This document shows positions 28,123 through 37,180 of a stretch of 64,000 bases of DNA, piece by piece (the first letter of the stretch is position 1; each line of letters opens with the position of its first letter). The stretch is taken from the NCBI GenBank assembly GCA_937872225.1, contig CALMRZ010000038.1, positions 62,001-126,000 of the forward strand, read 5' to 3'. The notes under the pieces were generated by a model. It was not told where the DNA came from. It ran no database searches and saw only the letters and a list, made by a program, of their open reading frames with translations. Made by a program: the position numbers and the translations under genes. This DNA is from an uncultured Spirochaetota bacterium (GTDB lineage Bacteria; Spirochaetota; UBA4802; UBA5550).

Positions 28123-29073
28123 TTACGTGCCGTCCTTGGGCCTGCCTGAATGGGGATGGAACTTTTCGAAGACCTTCCGGAGCCGTTCCTTCGTGGTATG
28201 GGTATAGACCTGCGTGGTCGACAGGTGCCTGTGGCCCAGCATTTCCTGGACCGCCCGTATATCGGCCCCGCGGTCCAGCAGCTCCGTGGCAAAGCTGTGG
28301 CGCAGAGTATGGGGCGACACGCGTTCGAGAAGCCCTGCCGCCCGGGCACGCCTGGCCACAATGTCATAGACGCCCCGCACCGTTATCCTCCCTCCCCGGC
28401 TATTGACGAAGAGGGGATCCCCCAGGGCGCCGAACCTGCGCTTCCGTTCCTCGAAATACCGCTTCAGCATGGCCGCCGTCCCGTCAGTGATGAAGACGAT
28501 GCGCTCCTCCGAGCCCTTGCCGGTGACCCTGAGCCGACCGGAATCAAAGTCAACATCGACGACATCGGCAGCGCAGAGCTCCGCCACCCGCGCCCCGGTC
28601 GAGTAGAAGGTCTCCAGGACCGCCCGGTCCCGGTAATCGATGAATGTCACCGGTTCGAAATCGAGCAGTGACTCAATCTGGTTAAGGTGGAGAAATTTCG
28701 GGAGACGCGATTCCTTTTTCGGATAGCCCACTCTGACCGCCGGATTATGTTCGATGTAACCCTTGTTATAAAGGAAGGTGAAAAAAGACCTGATTGCCGC
28801 TATCCTGCGCTCGATGCTGGAGCGCTTCAGGCCGCGGTCATAGGAAAACTCGATGAAGGCAGTTATATCTTCGCTGCAGACCGTTTCAACGGGAACATCA
28901 TCATCCACGACCGGCGCCCGCACTTCGTACTTTTCCCGGACACCGGCGCCGAGACCGCCTGCCAGGAAAAGGTAGAATTGGTACAGCTCCCGCTGGTACG
29001 CTTCAAGCGTCTTGGGGGACGAGTTTTTCTCGGTGCCGAGATAACTCATGAATTGTTCTATTTCGGCTGTCAT
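28123..29073 (-). CDS. Tyrosine recombinase XerC/XerD family
   Basis: At 316 residues with a SAM-like core-binding N-terminal domain (about 1-115) and a catalytic domain holding all expected residues: R162 (GARVAEL), K186 (TGKGSEER), H255 and R258 (HTLRHSFATELL), H281 (LGHRHL) and Y290 (QVYTHTT). Xer proteins resolve chromosome dimers at dif. An acidic insertion at about 45-65 lengthens the N-terminal domain. Its start overlaps the topA stop by ATGA, a housekeeping arrangement rather than a mobile integrase. XerC versus XerD cannot be told. Confidence 0.9.
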   Translation of the reverse strand: MTAEIEQFMSYLGTEKNSSPKTLEAYQRELYQFYLFLAGGLGAGVREKYEVRAPVVDDDVPVETVCSEDITAFIEFSYDRGLKRSSIERRIAAIRSFFTFLYNKGYIEHNPAVRVGYPKKESRLPKFLHLNQIESLLDFEPVTFIDYRDRAVLETFYSTGARVAELCAADVVDVDFDSGRLRVTGKGSEERIVFITDGTAAMLKRYFEERKRRFGALGDPLFVNSRGGRITVRGVYDIVARRARAAGLLERVSPHTLRHSFATELLDRGADIRAVQEMLGHRHLSTTQVYTHTTKERLRKVFEKFHPHSGRPKDGT

Positions 29074-31220
29074 GCCTCCTGCTGCTCGGTGCCGTTAGCG
29101 TTCTGCCCGCTGCCGTTCGCGGGCTGTGTCTCATCGAGAAGATCCACCTGGTAGTTGCATGATTCGTTGAGACAGATGAGCTTTTCCCCCTTGTGTCTGA
29201 TGATTTTCTTGAACAGGAGCCGGCCGCAGCGCGGGCAGGCCTTTTCCGCCGGATTGTCGCGGGTAAAAAACTCGCAGGTCGGATAGTTGGTGCAGGCATA
29301 AAAGGTGCCGCCCCTTCCCTTCTTGGACGAGCGCTTGACGACATCGCCGTTTTCGCACCGGGGGCATTTCCCCAGGGGGAGCGGCTTGGAGTTCCTGCAC
29401 TCCGGGAAGCCCGGGCACGCCAGGAAAAAACCGAACTTGCCCAACTTCTTCACCATTTTGCGTCCGCACTGCTCGCAGATGATGTCCGTTTCCACGTCAA
29501 GAATGCCTTTCATTTCTTCAATGTTGTGCTCCGCCTGGTCAATGGAGACCTTGAAGGGCGCGTAAAACTCATGGAGCATCTTTTTCCAGTCCGTCTTCGC
29601 GTCTTCGATGTGGTCCAGACGGTCTTCCATGTTGGCGGTGAAATCGATCGAGACAAGGGAGGTGAAATGCTTGCCCATGATGTCATTGACCAGCTTCCCC
29701 AGGATGGTCGGCACCAGCTGCTTGCCCGACCTGGTCACATAGTAGCGCTTGACCAGGGTATTGATCGTCGGGGCGTAGGTCGAGGGCCGCCCGATGCCCG
29801 ATTCCTCCAGGAACTTGACCAGGGAGGCGTCATTGTACCGCGGCGGCGGCGTCGTGAAATGCTGCTCCGGGAAAAACCCATGGACCTGCACCTCGTCGCC
29901 GACGGCAAGGTGCGGCAGCGACGAGCGATCCGACTTGTCGGTCTTGTCAACGGCGGTGAAGCCCTTGAAAAGGACCCTGCTTCCGTTCGCCCTGAAGAGG
30001 TATTCGCCCGCCTCGATGTTCACGGTGGTGACCTCGGAAACCTCGGGCGTCATCTGCGACGCGACAAAGCGCTTCCAGATGAGGTCGTAGACCTTGTACT
30101 GGTCACGCGTCAGGTCGCCCTTCAGCGAATCAGGGGTCCTGAACACGTCCGTGGGCCGGATCGCCTCGTGGGCGTCCTGGGCCCCTTTTTTGTTTGAATA
30201 AATATTTATGGTTTCCGGAAGATAGTCATTGTTAAATTCATCAAGGATGTACTTCCTCACGGCCAGGATGGCCGAATCGGCGACCCGCGTTGAATCGGTC
30301 CGCATATAGGTGATGAGGCCCGTGGGCCCCTCGCCGGTGATGTCGATCCCTTCGTACAATTGCTGGGCGATGATCATCGTCTTCTGCGACGTGAAGCCGA
30401 GGCCGTTTGCGGCATCCTGCTGGAGCTTGCTGGTTATGTAAGGGGCGACCGGCCTGCGCCTCCGCTCCTGGACCTTCACGTCCTTCACGGTCATCGTTTT
30501 CCCCTTCAGGTTTTCCAGGACCGCGTCGATTTCCGCCTTCGACCGAATCCTGATCTTTTCATTGCGGAACAGGGCCAGCTGCGCCCTGAAGGTCTTTCCC
30601 TTCCGCGCCAGTTCCGCGTCGAGGGTCCAGTATTCATCGGGGATGAAGTTGTCGATCTCCCGTTCCCGGTCGCAGATGACCTTCAGCGCGACGGATTGCA
30701 CCCTGCCCGCGGACAGGCCCTTCTTCACCTTCTTCCAGAGGATGGGACTTATGTGGTAGCCGACGATGCGGTCGAGGACCCGCCGCGCCTGCTGGGCGTT
30801 CACCAGGTCCATGTTGATCTCCCGCGGATGTGAGACTGCTTCCTTCACCGCATGCTCGGTGATCTCGTTGAACTCGATGCGCTTGATGTCGCTGTTTTTT
30901 TCGGACAAAGCGTTGGAAAGGTGCCAGGAAATGGCCTCACCCTCGCGGTCAGGGTCAGTCGCCAGGAGGACCCGGTTCACGGAGCCGGCCTGTTTCTTCA
31001 GCTCGTTGAGGATCTTCGCCTTGCCGCGGATCGTTATGTATTCCGGCTTGAAATCGTTCCCGATATCGATGGCAAGCCTCGATTTCGGCAGGTCAATGAT
31101 ATGCCCCACGGAGGATGATATGATGTAGTCGTCGCCCAGGTATTTATGGATGGTTTTCGCCTTGGACGGTGACTCGACGATTACCAGCGTGCCCGCCTTG
31201 CTGCTGTTCTTTTTACTCAT
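29070..31220 (-). CDS. topA: DNA topoisomerase I
   Basis: Type IA topoisomerase that relaxes negative supercoils. The 716-residue product has the Toprim domain (TLVIVESPSKAKTIHKYLG; ATDPDREGEAISWHL), the active-site Tyr in GLITYMRTDSTR (about residue 305) and three C-terminal zinc fingers: CEQCG...CPGFPEC, CPRCENG...CTNYPTC and CPRCG...CLNESC. It is coupled to the Xer recombinase downstream and preceded by a haem membrane protein and dprA on the same strand. Confidence 0.97.
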   Translation of the reverse strand: MSKKNSSKAGTLVIVESPSKAKTIHKYLGDDYIISSSVGHIIDLPKSRLAIDIGNDFKPEYITIRGKAKILNELKKQAGSVNRVLLATDPDREGEAISWHLSNALSEKNSDIKRIEFNEITEHAVKEAVSHPREINMDLVNAQQARRVLDRIVGYHISPILWKKVKKGLSAGRVQSVALKVICDREREIDNFIPDEYWTLDAELARKGKTFRAQLALFRNEKIRIRSKAEIDAVLENLKGKTMTVKDVKVQERRRRPVAPYITSKLQQDAANGLGFTSQKTMIIAQQLYEGIDITGEGPTGLITYMRTDSTRVADSAILAVRKYILDEFNNDYLPETINIYSNKKGAQDAHEAIRPTDVFRTPDSLKGDLTRDQYKVYDLIWKRFVASQMTPEVSEVTTVNIEAGEYLFRANGSRVLFKGFTAVDKTDKSDRSSLPHLAVGDEVQVHGFFPEQHFTTPPPRYNDASLVKFLEESGIGRPSTYAPTINTLVKRYYVTRSGKQLVPTILGKLVNDIMGKHFTSLVSIDFTANMEDRLDHIEDAKTDWKKMLHEFYAPFKVSIDQAEHNIEEMKGILDVETDIICEQCGRKMVKKLGKFGFFLACPGFPECRNSKPLPLGKCPRCENGDVVKRSSKKGRGGTFYACTNYPTCEFFTRDNPAEKACPRCGRLLFKKIIRHKGEKLICLNESCNYQVDLLDETQPANGSGQNANGTEQQEA

Positions 31221-31293
31221 TGCACATCCCCGTGGTACGTTCGGCCTTTACGGCCCATATCCGCAACATTATAACAACTGGAAATATATTGCC

Positions 31294-31905
31294 TTATTTG
31301 TCAAATAATTCTTTTATATTCCTGCCCGGGTCCCAGCGCAGCACCGCGTAGAGAAGGGCGCCCAGGACAATCGTTATGATCACAAAGATGATGACCCGCT
31401 CCGACGAATAATAAACGACCGCGTCATAGGGCCTCTCGAAACCGAGGGCGCCGATCACCTCCCTCCTGTTCCATCGGGTGTGGCAGAACCTGCATTCGCC
31501 CCTGGCCGTGAGCGGTATGATGGAGACGTATCTTCCGCCATGTATTTCGGAATGCGGGACGGGATTGAGCCGATTTATAACTTCATAAACTTTCCTGTCC
31601 TGTCTGCTCCCCTTCTCCCCCGGGGCGGGGACGGCATAGCCGCGGTAATCATACACCGATATCCTCATGTCGTTATTGACCCCGACGTCCTTGAGAAAAA
31701 TCCACGCGTATTCCGGCTTTGACATCGACTTGATCCCGATGAAAGAATCAGCGATAACGCCGAATCCCCGGTCAAGCTCCCTGAAGTAGCCCGACCTGTA
31801 TACCGTGAATATGTCCCCCGCATAGGGCGGTATCGAAAAAATCTGGGAGATCGATACCGCCATGAGGAATGAAATCAGCAGTGCGAATATCAGTTTTACT
31901 TTCAT
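31294..31905 (-). CDS. Membrane protein with periplasmic c-type haem site (DUF3365/Tll0287-like)
   Basis: 203 residues: membrane helix 1 at about 4-24, a periplasmic domain, and helix 2 at about 170-190 followed by a short cytoplasmic tail. The periplasmic domain contains ECRFCHT (C138, C141, H142), a covalent haem site in the position seen in Tll0287-like/DUF3365 sensor domains, plus an Fe-ligand candidate H118 or H122. No signalling output domain is attached, so it may report redox or gas state to a partner or carry electrons. It sits between dprA and topA. Confidence 0.75.
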   Translation of the reverse strand: MKVKLIFALLISFLMAVSISQIFSIPPYAGDIFTVYRSGYFRELDRGFGVIADSFIGIKSMSKPEYAWIFLKDVGVNNDMRISVYDYRGYAVPAPGEKGSRQDRKVYEVINRLNPVPHSEIHGGRYVSIIPLTARGECRFCHTRWNRREVIGALGFERPYDAVVYYSSERVIIFVIITIVLGALLYAVLRWDPGRNIKELFDK

Positions 31906-31972
31906 TTCAGCATCCTGGGCATATATAACGCGCCTCCGCCGTCAGCGGCGCAGGCGCGCGCTACTCATTCCC

Positions 31973-33151
31973 TCACAGCCGCGACAGCATGGCGCCGTTC
32001 CGCATGATGAATCCATCAAGCTCCAGAGCGACAACGGCCTCGTTGACCTCGGCGGCGCACGCGGAAAGTTCCCGCACAATGGAATCTATGTCGCGCACCC
32101 CTGATGAAAGAAGCCCGAGGATCCTTCCTTCCATCGAATCAGGAGGAAGGTCCTTACGGGATCCCTTCGCCTTCCCCTCACCGGTCCCGTCGCCGGCACC
32201 CGCCGCCCCGCCGGAGATTACCGGGGCGGCGACCGGGAGCCGCGACAGCTCCGCGACAATGTCCTCGGTGCGCGAGACAAGGACCGCGCCTTCCCTGACC
32301 AGGCGGTTGCACCCGGCGTATTCCTCGTCAAAGGAGTTGCCCGCGCAGGCGAATACCTCGCGGTTCTGCTCAACGGCGTGGCGCGCCGTGATCAGGGCCC
32401 CGCTCCTCATGCCGGCCTTCACCACGACCGTGCCGGCGCTGAGACCGCTGATGATCCGGTTTCTCCGCACAAAGGTCCACTTCCCGGCGAAGATCCCCGG
32501 GGGATATTCCGAGACCAGGGCGGAACCATCGGTTTTTTCTATCAGGCGGTAGAGGTCCCTGTTGGGCGACGGATATATGATATCGATGCCGTTGGCAAGG
32601 ACGCCGACGGTCCTCCCCCCCGCGTCCAGGGCGCCGAGATGGGCCTCCCGGTCTATGCCGACGGCCATGCCGCTCACGATGGCGCAGCCCAGGGCCGCCA
32701 GTTCCCTCGAAAGGCGCCGCGCCACGGCCGTTGACCTGATGTCGGATTTCCGCGTGCCCACAACCGCCACGGCGGTGCCCGCGGCAAGGGTGCCCTTCAG
32801 GTAAAGCACCAGGGGCGGGAACGGTATCTCCCTCAACAGGGAGGGATAATCGCTGTCCCAGTAGGTCATGATCCTGACTGAACTTCTTTCGGCCTTCCTG
32901 ACGATCAGTTGAGCCGCATCCATCGGATCATGCGGATACGATGCGGTGAAAAAGCTGCTGGTGGCGGGCACGGACCGGTCGCGGACCATCCGGTAAATAT
33001 CAAGGGGCCTGTGCTCGGCAATCATAGGCCATAGCCCGCAGCTACCGGGCGATGACAGCAATGATACGGCAACGGCACTGATCCTTTCTTCCTCGGTCAG
33101 GGGGGACCTGCAGACAAAAGGATCATCAGGCGCAAACAGTGTTCCCTGCAT
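31973..33151 (-). CDS. dprA: DNA-processing protein DprA/Smf
   Basis: DprA loads RecA on incoming single strands in natural transformation. The product is about 392 residues from the ATG at 33151 (MQGTLF), preferred over 33232 because AGGAGA lies upstream. The Rossmann domain holds VVGTRKSDIRSTAVARRL, CAIVSGMAVGIDREAHLGAL and EYPPGIFAGKWTFVRRNRI. After a disordered GAGDGTGEGKAKGSRK linker, the C-terminal winged-helix DML1-like domain (GRILGLLSSGVRDIDSIV) is intact. A second, diverged dprA-like gene lies at 37181-38104. Confidence 0.92.
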   Translation of the reverse strand: MQGTLFAPDDPFVCRSPLTEEERISAVAVSLLSSPGSCGLWPMIAEHRPLDIYRMVRDRSVPATSSFFTASYPHDPMDAAQLIVRKAERSSVRIMTYWDSDYPSLLREIPFPPLVLYLKGTLAAGTAVAVVGTRKSDIRSTAVARRLSRELAALGCAIVSGMAVGIDREAHLGALDAGGRTVGVLANGIDIIYPSPNRDLYRLIEKTDGSALVSEYPPGIFAGKWTFVRRNRIISGLSAGTVVVKAGMRSGALITARHAVEQNREVFACAGNSFDEEYAGCNRLVREGAVLVSRTEDIVAELSRLPVAAPVISGGAAGAGDGTGEGKAKGSRKDLPPDSMEGRILGLLSSGVRDIDSIVRELSACAAEVNEAVVALELDGFIMRNGAMLSRL

Positions 33152-33453
33152 GGCGATCGGCTTTCTCCTGTCCAGTCTGTTGTTATGTCCGTTAACGAAC
33201 AGGCGCCGCCCTGTGTGAAAAATTTTCGTCATTTTTGGCCGTCATTGATTATATATTCTCTAATGTGACATAAATATGTACAGTATATAATTTTTATCAA
33301 TATAAATTTTATTTTTTTGCCATTACATAGCTGATATATGTTCCCTCACCCTGTCCCCATAATACATACTCACCCTCGTCCCCTTCCCCAAAAATGGAGA
33401 GGGTAATTGAAGAACTGCCACTGGACTGCTCCCCTTCTCCCTATCAAGGAGAA

Positions 33454-33515
33454 GGCAAACGCTTTCGCCACATCCTGTGGCTGCGTTTGCATCAACCTCA
33501 TCCAGAGAACGCGGG
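33454..33515 (-). repeat. Dispersed 60-bp structured repeat, copy B (inverted)
   Basis: On the minus strand it begins CCCGCGTTCTCTGGATGAGG and contains the hairpin CCACA-GGA-TGTGG (33468-33480). It matches copy A at about 32 of the first 35 positions. The rest of 33233-33566 shows short hairpins only and no gene. Confidence 0.75.
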
Positions 33516-33566
33516 ACGGGGGATGTGGCCACAATGCAGTCAGGGAGGCGATGGTACACTTGAGAC

Positions 33567-33602
33567 CAAAAAAAGGCCGTCCACAAGGGACGGCCTTTTT
33601 GC
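33567..33602 (-). terminator. Rho-independent terminator after the acyl-CoA dehydrogenase
   Basis: On the minus strand AAAAAGGCCGTCC pairs with GGACGGCCTTTTT, ending in seven T residues. It lies about 25 bases beyond the stop at 33625. Confidence 0.9.
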
Positions 33603-33624
33603 ATCATTCGTTGCGTCTTTTCTG

Positions 33625-35499
33625 TTACTGTTCGAGCATCCCGGTGAAGATCGGATCCGACGCCTTGATGACGGCCGTTTCGCCGAACAGCAGGGCTTCG
33701 ATCTTGCCGAAGTATTTGGGGAACTCGGCGCCCAGGTAGAACTGGGAGGCAAGCACCTTGCCGGTGTAGTACGCGGCTTCGGCGTTGTCTTTGAGCAGCT
33801 TTTCCCGCTCTTCGCCTTTCTTGTCGCCCACGAGCTCTTTCATCTTGGGCTGGGTGATGGTAAGTGAGGAAATGTGGCCCCATGCCATGCAGAGCATGAA
33901 CATCGCCTGCTGCAGCGGCGTCGCGTTCATGAACAGGTGCAGGAACTGCCCCTTCGCCATCTGGTCCTTCATCATATTTATGACCTCGTCGAGCTTCTGC
34001 ACGCCTTTCTCAACCAGGGCGACATACTTGTCGTCCACAACGCCCTTGGCCTTATTGATGGCTTCCGCTATCCTTTTCTTGAGGATGGTGTAGTTGTACT
34101 GCTCGGGGTTCATGAGTATCTTCCTCATGGTCAGGTCCATGGACTGGATGCCGTTGGTGCCTTCGTAGATCGTGGTGATCTTGGAATCCCTCATCATCTG
34201 CTCGACCGGATATTCCTGGCAGAATCCGTATCCGCCGTATATCTGCATCGCCTCGGAGCATATTTCAACGCTCTTATCGGTGTTGCCGGCCTTGTTGATC
34301 GGAACCATGATTTCGGCTATCGCCATCGCTTCCTTGGCCTCTTCGCCCTCGGCAACGTGGGCAACGTTCAGCGCGTGGGTCAGGTAGTAGGTGATGAACC
34401 GCATTCCCTCGATATGCGACTTGATCCAGAGGAGCATCCGCTTGACATCGGGGTGCTGGCTGATGTTGACGCCCTTGGCTTCGGGGTTCAGCATCTGGGT
34501 GACATGAGCGCCCTGGATCCGGTTCTTCGCGTACGTGGCGGCGTGCATGTACGCGGCGCTGGCCACCGCAAGACCCTGCATGCCGACGCCCAGACGGGCC
34601 TCGTTCATCATCTGGAACATGATCTTCATGCCCTTCCGCTCTTCGCCGAGGAGGAAGCCCTTGCAGTTCCCATTGTCGCCGAAGCTCAGGGTACAGGTCG
34701 CTGAGCCCTTGATGCCCATCTTGTGCTCGATGCCGGCGCAGTTAACGTCGTTATGTGCGCCGAGGGAGCCGTCAGGGTTCACCAGAAACTTGGGAACGAT
34801 AAATATGGAGATGCCCTTCGTACCCGCCGGGTCTCCTTCGATCCGTGCAAGGACGGGGTGTATCATGTTCTTGTAATAGTCGTTGTCGCCGGAGGAGATG
34901 AAAATCTTCTGCCCGGTGATCTTGTAGGTGCCGTCGGGCTGTTTGACGGCCTTGGTCTTCAGGGCGCCGACGTCGGAACCGGCATCGGGCTCGGTCAGAC
35001 ACATGGTTCCGCCCCATTCGCCGGACATCATCTTCGGGATATACATGTCCTTCTGCTCCTGGGTGCCGAAGGTGTTGATGAGTTCCATCGAACCGTGGGA
35101 AAGACCGGGGTACATCATGATGTTATAGTTGGCTGCGCAGAGGAATTCATTAACGGTCATGTACATGAGGGCCGGCATTCCCATGCCGCCGATCTCGGGA
35201 TCTTCCATGGTGCCTATGAAACCGGACTCATAATAGGCATCCAGGGCCGGCTTATAGCATTTCGGGATTTTAACGGCTTTCGTCTCGGGAACGAAGGTAC
35301 ATCCTTCCCTGTCGCCTTCCTTGTAAGTGGGATAAATCTTCTCGACAGCCAGCTTCTCGGCGAGGTCGAGGGTGCTTTCCAGGGTATCCCTGTCAAAATC
35401 AGCATAGCGGGGATACTTGGCGCAGAATTTGTCGAGCTCCAGCTGTTCAAAGAGAATAAAGCGTACGTCTCTGGAGTCGATTAAGTTATTTAATGCCAT
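33625..35499 (-). CDS. Acyl-CoA dehydrogenase (FadE-like, long form)
   Basis: FAD enzyme for the first step of beta-oxidation. At 624 residues it is longer than the 380-residue short-chain forms, with an N-terminal helical extension and a C-terminal extra helical domain (about 450-600). The fold's markers are present: CLTEPDAGSDVGALKT, ITGQKIFISSGDNDY, and YEGTNGIQSMDLTMRKIL carrying the catalytic Glu. A strong GAGGAGG site precedes the ATG. It stands alone with its own terminator, 20 kb from fadN-fadA, with which it would complete the cycle. Confidence 0.93.
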   Translation of the reverse strand: MALNNLIDSRDVRFILFEQLELDKFCAKYPRYADFDRDTLESTLDLAEKLAVEKIYPTYKEGDREGCTFVPETKAVKIPKCYKPALDAYYESGFIGTMEDPEIGGMGMPALMYMTVNEFLCAANYNIMMYPGLSHGSMELINTFGTQEQKDMYIPKMMSGEWGGTMCLTEPDAGSDVGALKTKAVKQPDGTYKITGQKIFISSGDNDYYKNMIHPVLARIEGDPAGTKGISIFIVPKFLVNPDGSLGAHNDVNCAGIEHKMGIKGSATCTLSFGDNGNCKGFLLGEERKGMKIMFQMMNEARLGVGMQGLAVASAAYMHAATYAKNRIQGAHVTQMLNPEAKGVNISQHPDVKRMLLWIKSHIEGMRFITYYLTHALNVAHVAEGEEAKEAMAIAEIMVPINKAGNTDKSVEICSEAMQIYGGYGFCQEYPVEQMMRDSKITTIYEGTNGIQSMDLTMRKILMNPEQYNYTILKKRIAEAINKAKGVVDDKYVALVEKGVQKLDEVINMMKDQMAKGQFLHLFMNATPLQQAMFMLCMAWGHISSLTITQPKMKELVGDKKGEEREKLLKDNAEAAYYTGKVLASQFYLGAEFPKYFGKIEALLFGETAVIKASDPIFTGMLEQ

Positions 35500-35982
35500 T
35501 ATGAACCTCCTCTTATTTGTTTGTTTTAATTAATTTACTGCCCGAAAAGATAGAATCAATCTGGTTGGCCAAGTTCCAGGGGCCGATGGTGCCATACCGC
35601 TGAAAATTGAATGCTAACCTGATCTAAAAATCTCTCTGCCGTCTACCAGGTCAAGCCATAAATTGTATTTGTATGCAAATTTTATTCTATTTCAGGGTAA
35701 ATTCCATTAATTATCTGTCAACGGAATTAATTGGATTCCAGTCAAAATTTGTCGGGTTTCTCTTTTAAATGATGGTTTCGGCAGGATGCGATACCATGTC
35801 ATGGTAGATGATCGTTTACTTTATAAGGCATGCCTTCAGTATTCCCGGTTAACAGAGCTACAGAGCCAGTAGTTGCCTTCTGGTCAAAAGACCCGTTGGT
35901 ATGCCGGATTTATCAGATAGATCTCTTATCCCTGAATACCGGGATTCTTCGAAATGAAAGCACTGCACCGTATGAATTTATT
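35500..35982. other. Intergenic region upstream of the acyl-CoA dehydrogenase
   Basis: 483 bp, AT-rich, no gene. It holds imperfect inverted repeats around ATTCCATTAATTA (35701-35713) and GGAATTAATTGGATTCC (35723-35739) that could be operator half-sites. No convincing -10/-35 pair was found. Confidence 0.4.
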
Positions 35983-36345
35983 TTACATATCCTGCAAACT
36001 GTTTAAATAATCAGCTGCCTTGTCCCTGGTCCCAAAAACCTGCATTATTTGAGTCACCTTGAGCATTCGCATGATATGCAGAACCTCCGGGTCACTGCAT
36101 ACAATGGCTATATCATTCCCATGTTTTTCAACACTAGTGCGCACTTCAAGGAGGAAGCCGAAGACGCTGGAATCAATAAACCTGACCCCGGTGAAATCAA
36201 AGATGATCGATGGGTGGTGCCGTTCTTCCAGGAGGCCCCTCAATCGAACGGAATGTTCTGAGATGAGGAAGAAATCGAACTTTTCCACCATCACTTCAAT
36301 AATAAGAAGACCCCGGTAGTCAGCAATATTGAAATCGCCGTCCAT
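35983..36345 (-). CDS. STAS-domain anti-sigma factor antagonist
   Basis: The 120-residue product is a single STAS domain with the phosphorylatable-serine loop VRFIDSSVFGFLLEV (Ser59) following strand IIFDFTG. Such proteins bind RsbW-type kinases when unphosphorylated. An RsbW-like ATPase is encoded at 10779-11369, a plausible partner. Isolated, with 480 and 835 bp of gene-free DNA on its two sides. Confidence 0.88.
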   Translation of the reverse strand: MDGDFNIADYRGLLIIEVMVEKFDFFLISEHSVRLRGLLEERHHPSIIFDFTGVRFIDSSVFGFLLEVRTSVEKHGNDIAIVCSDPEVLHIMRMLKVTQIMQVFGTRDKAADYLNSLQDM

Positions 36346-36480
36346 ATATTAAATTATAATGATTATTTGCTATATTAGCAAGGATTTTATACATGCAACA
36401 CCAAGGGTGGCCTTTCTCTGTTTTCATTTCATTTGCCCTGAACCAGGGCAGGGACGCGACCGGGATCCGGTCGGGATTAT

Positions 36481-36516
36481 GAAAGGGGAAGAGGGTGGCA
36501 TCCCTCTTCCCCTTTC
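36481..36516. repeat. Long perfect hairpin
   Basis: A 15-bp arm GAAAGGGGAAGAGGG is followed by TGGCAT and then its exact reverse complement. No U-run follows on either strand, so it is not a standard terminator. It is downstream of nothing obvious and may be part of a repeat. Confidence 0.7.
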
Positions 36517-36612
36517 GATCCCCATCACCCCGCTCGTTCAAGCGCCACGAGGGGCTACGGGGTGAACTCGGCTCGCCCACCACGTGGGACTCGCCTCAGA
36601 CACCACCCCGAT

Positions 36613-37045
36613 TGTTATCCGCCCTGCAGGCGGATGTTTTGAGGGCTCAATCTAAGATATACTTTATAATCGTTGCATGGTTCTAAGTTTTTAAGATAGC
36701 AAGTAGTACTTATTGGCTTTCGCTCCGGAAGCCGCCTCCTGCACGACGATTGATAATATAAGTTACTACGAACACCTGCGGCAGCTAAACCCGCCCCTCT
36801 GTTTCGCCGAGCATCGCAGACAGACGCGGAAAAAGGGCGAGGACTGTTTGAACCTGCCGCAGGCAGGTGAGTTCCGCAGCCCCCGCGTCTGTTGAGAAGC
36901 GCAGGGGAGCCGAAGGCCGAAACAGCAGGCGGGCACTTTACTTTTGCACACTTTTCTTTTGCACACTTTTCTTTTGGTGACAAAAGAAAAGTGTGACGCC
37001 CCCGCCCGGGGAACCCGGGCGCACCACGCCCTGGTCTAGGGCACC
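36613..37045. repeat. Gene-free repeat-like block with hairpins
   Basis: The block contains tandem copies of CTTTTGCACACTTTTCTTTT (about 36941-36975), then CACACTTTTCTTTTG-GTGA-CAAAAGAAAAGTGTG, a 15-bp perfect hairpin (36962-36995), and GCCCGGG-GAA-CCCGGGC. The GTGACAAAAGAAAAGT sequence is familiar from repeat elements in unrelated genomes. It opens several ORFs with no coding character, none of which is credible. The remaining 36346-37180 holds no gene. Confidence 0.6.
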
Positions 37046-37180
37046 TTTTCTTCTCCTGGGCAAACAGAATGTTTGAACAATCAGCTTTTTATTGACTTTT
37101 TATTCATATCCCGCTACTGTCGCCTGACCATGTCAGCCGGACGTCCTTAATACCGGCAGTGGAAATTACAGCGAAACACC

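Noticed and set aside
29193-30197. 334-codon frame antisense to topA
   Set aside because: topA has full domain support on the minus strand; this frame has no motif.
33400-33460. Possible CRISPR or tandem repeat around CCCCTTCTCCCTATC
   Set aside because: Only one short hairpin (TCTCC...GGAGA) is present, no regular spacing.
36615-36983. 122-codon minus-strand frame
   Set aside because: It lies in the gene-free repeat block and is cysteine/arginine-rich nonsense of the kind produced by such repeats.
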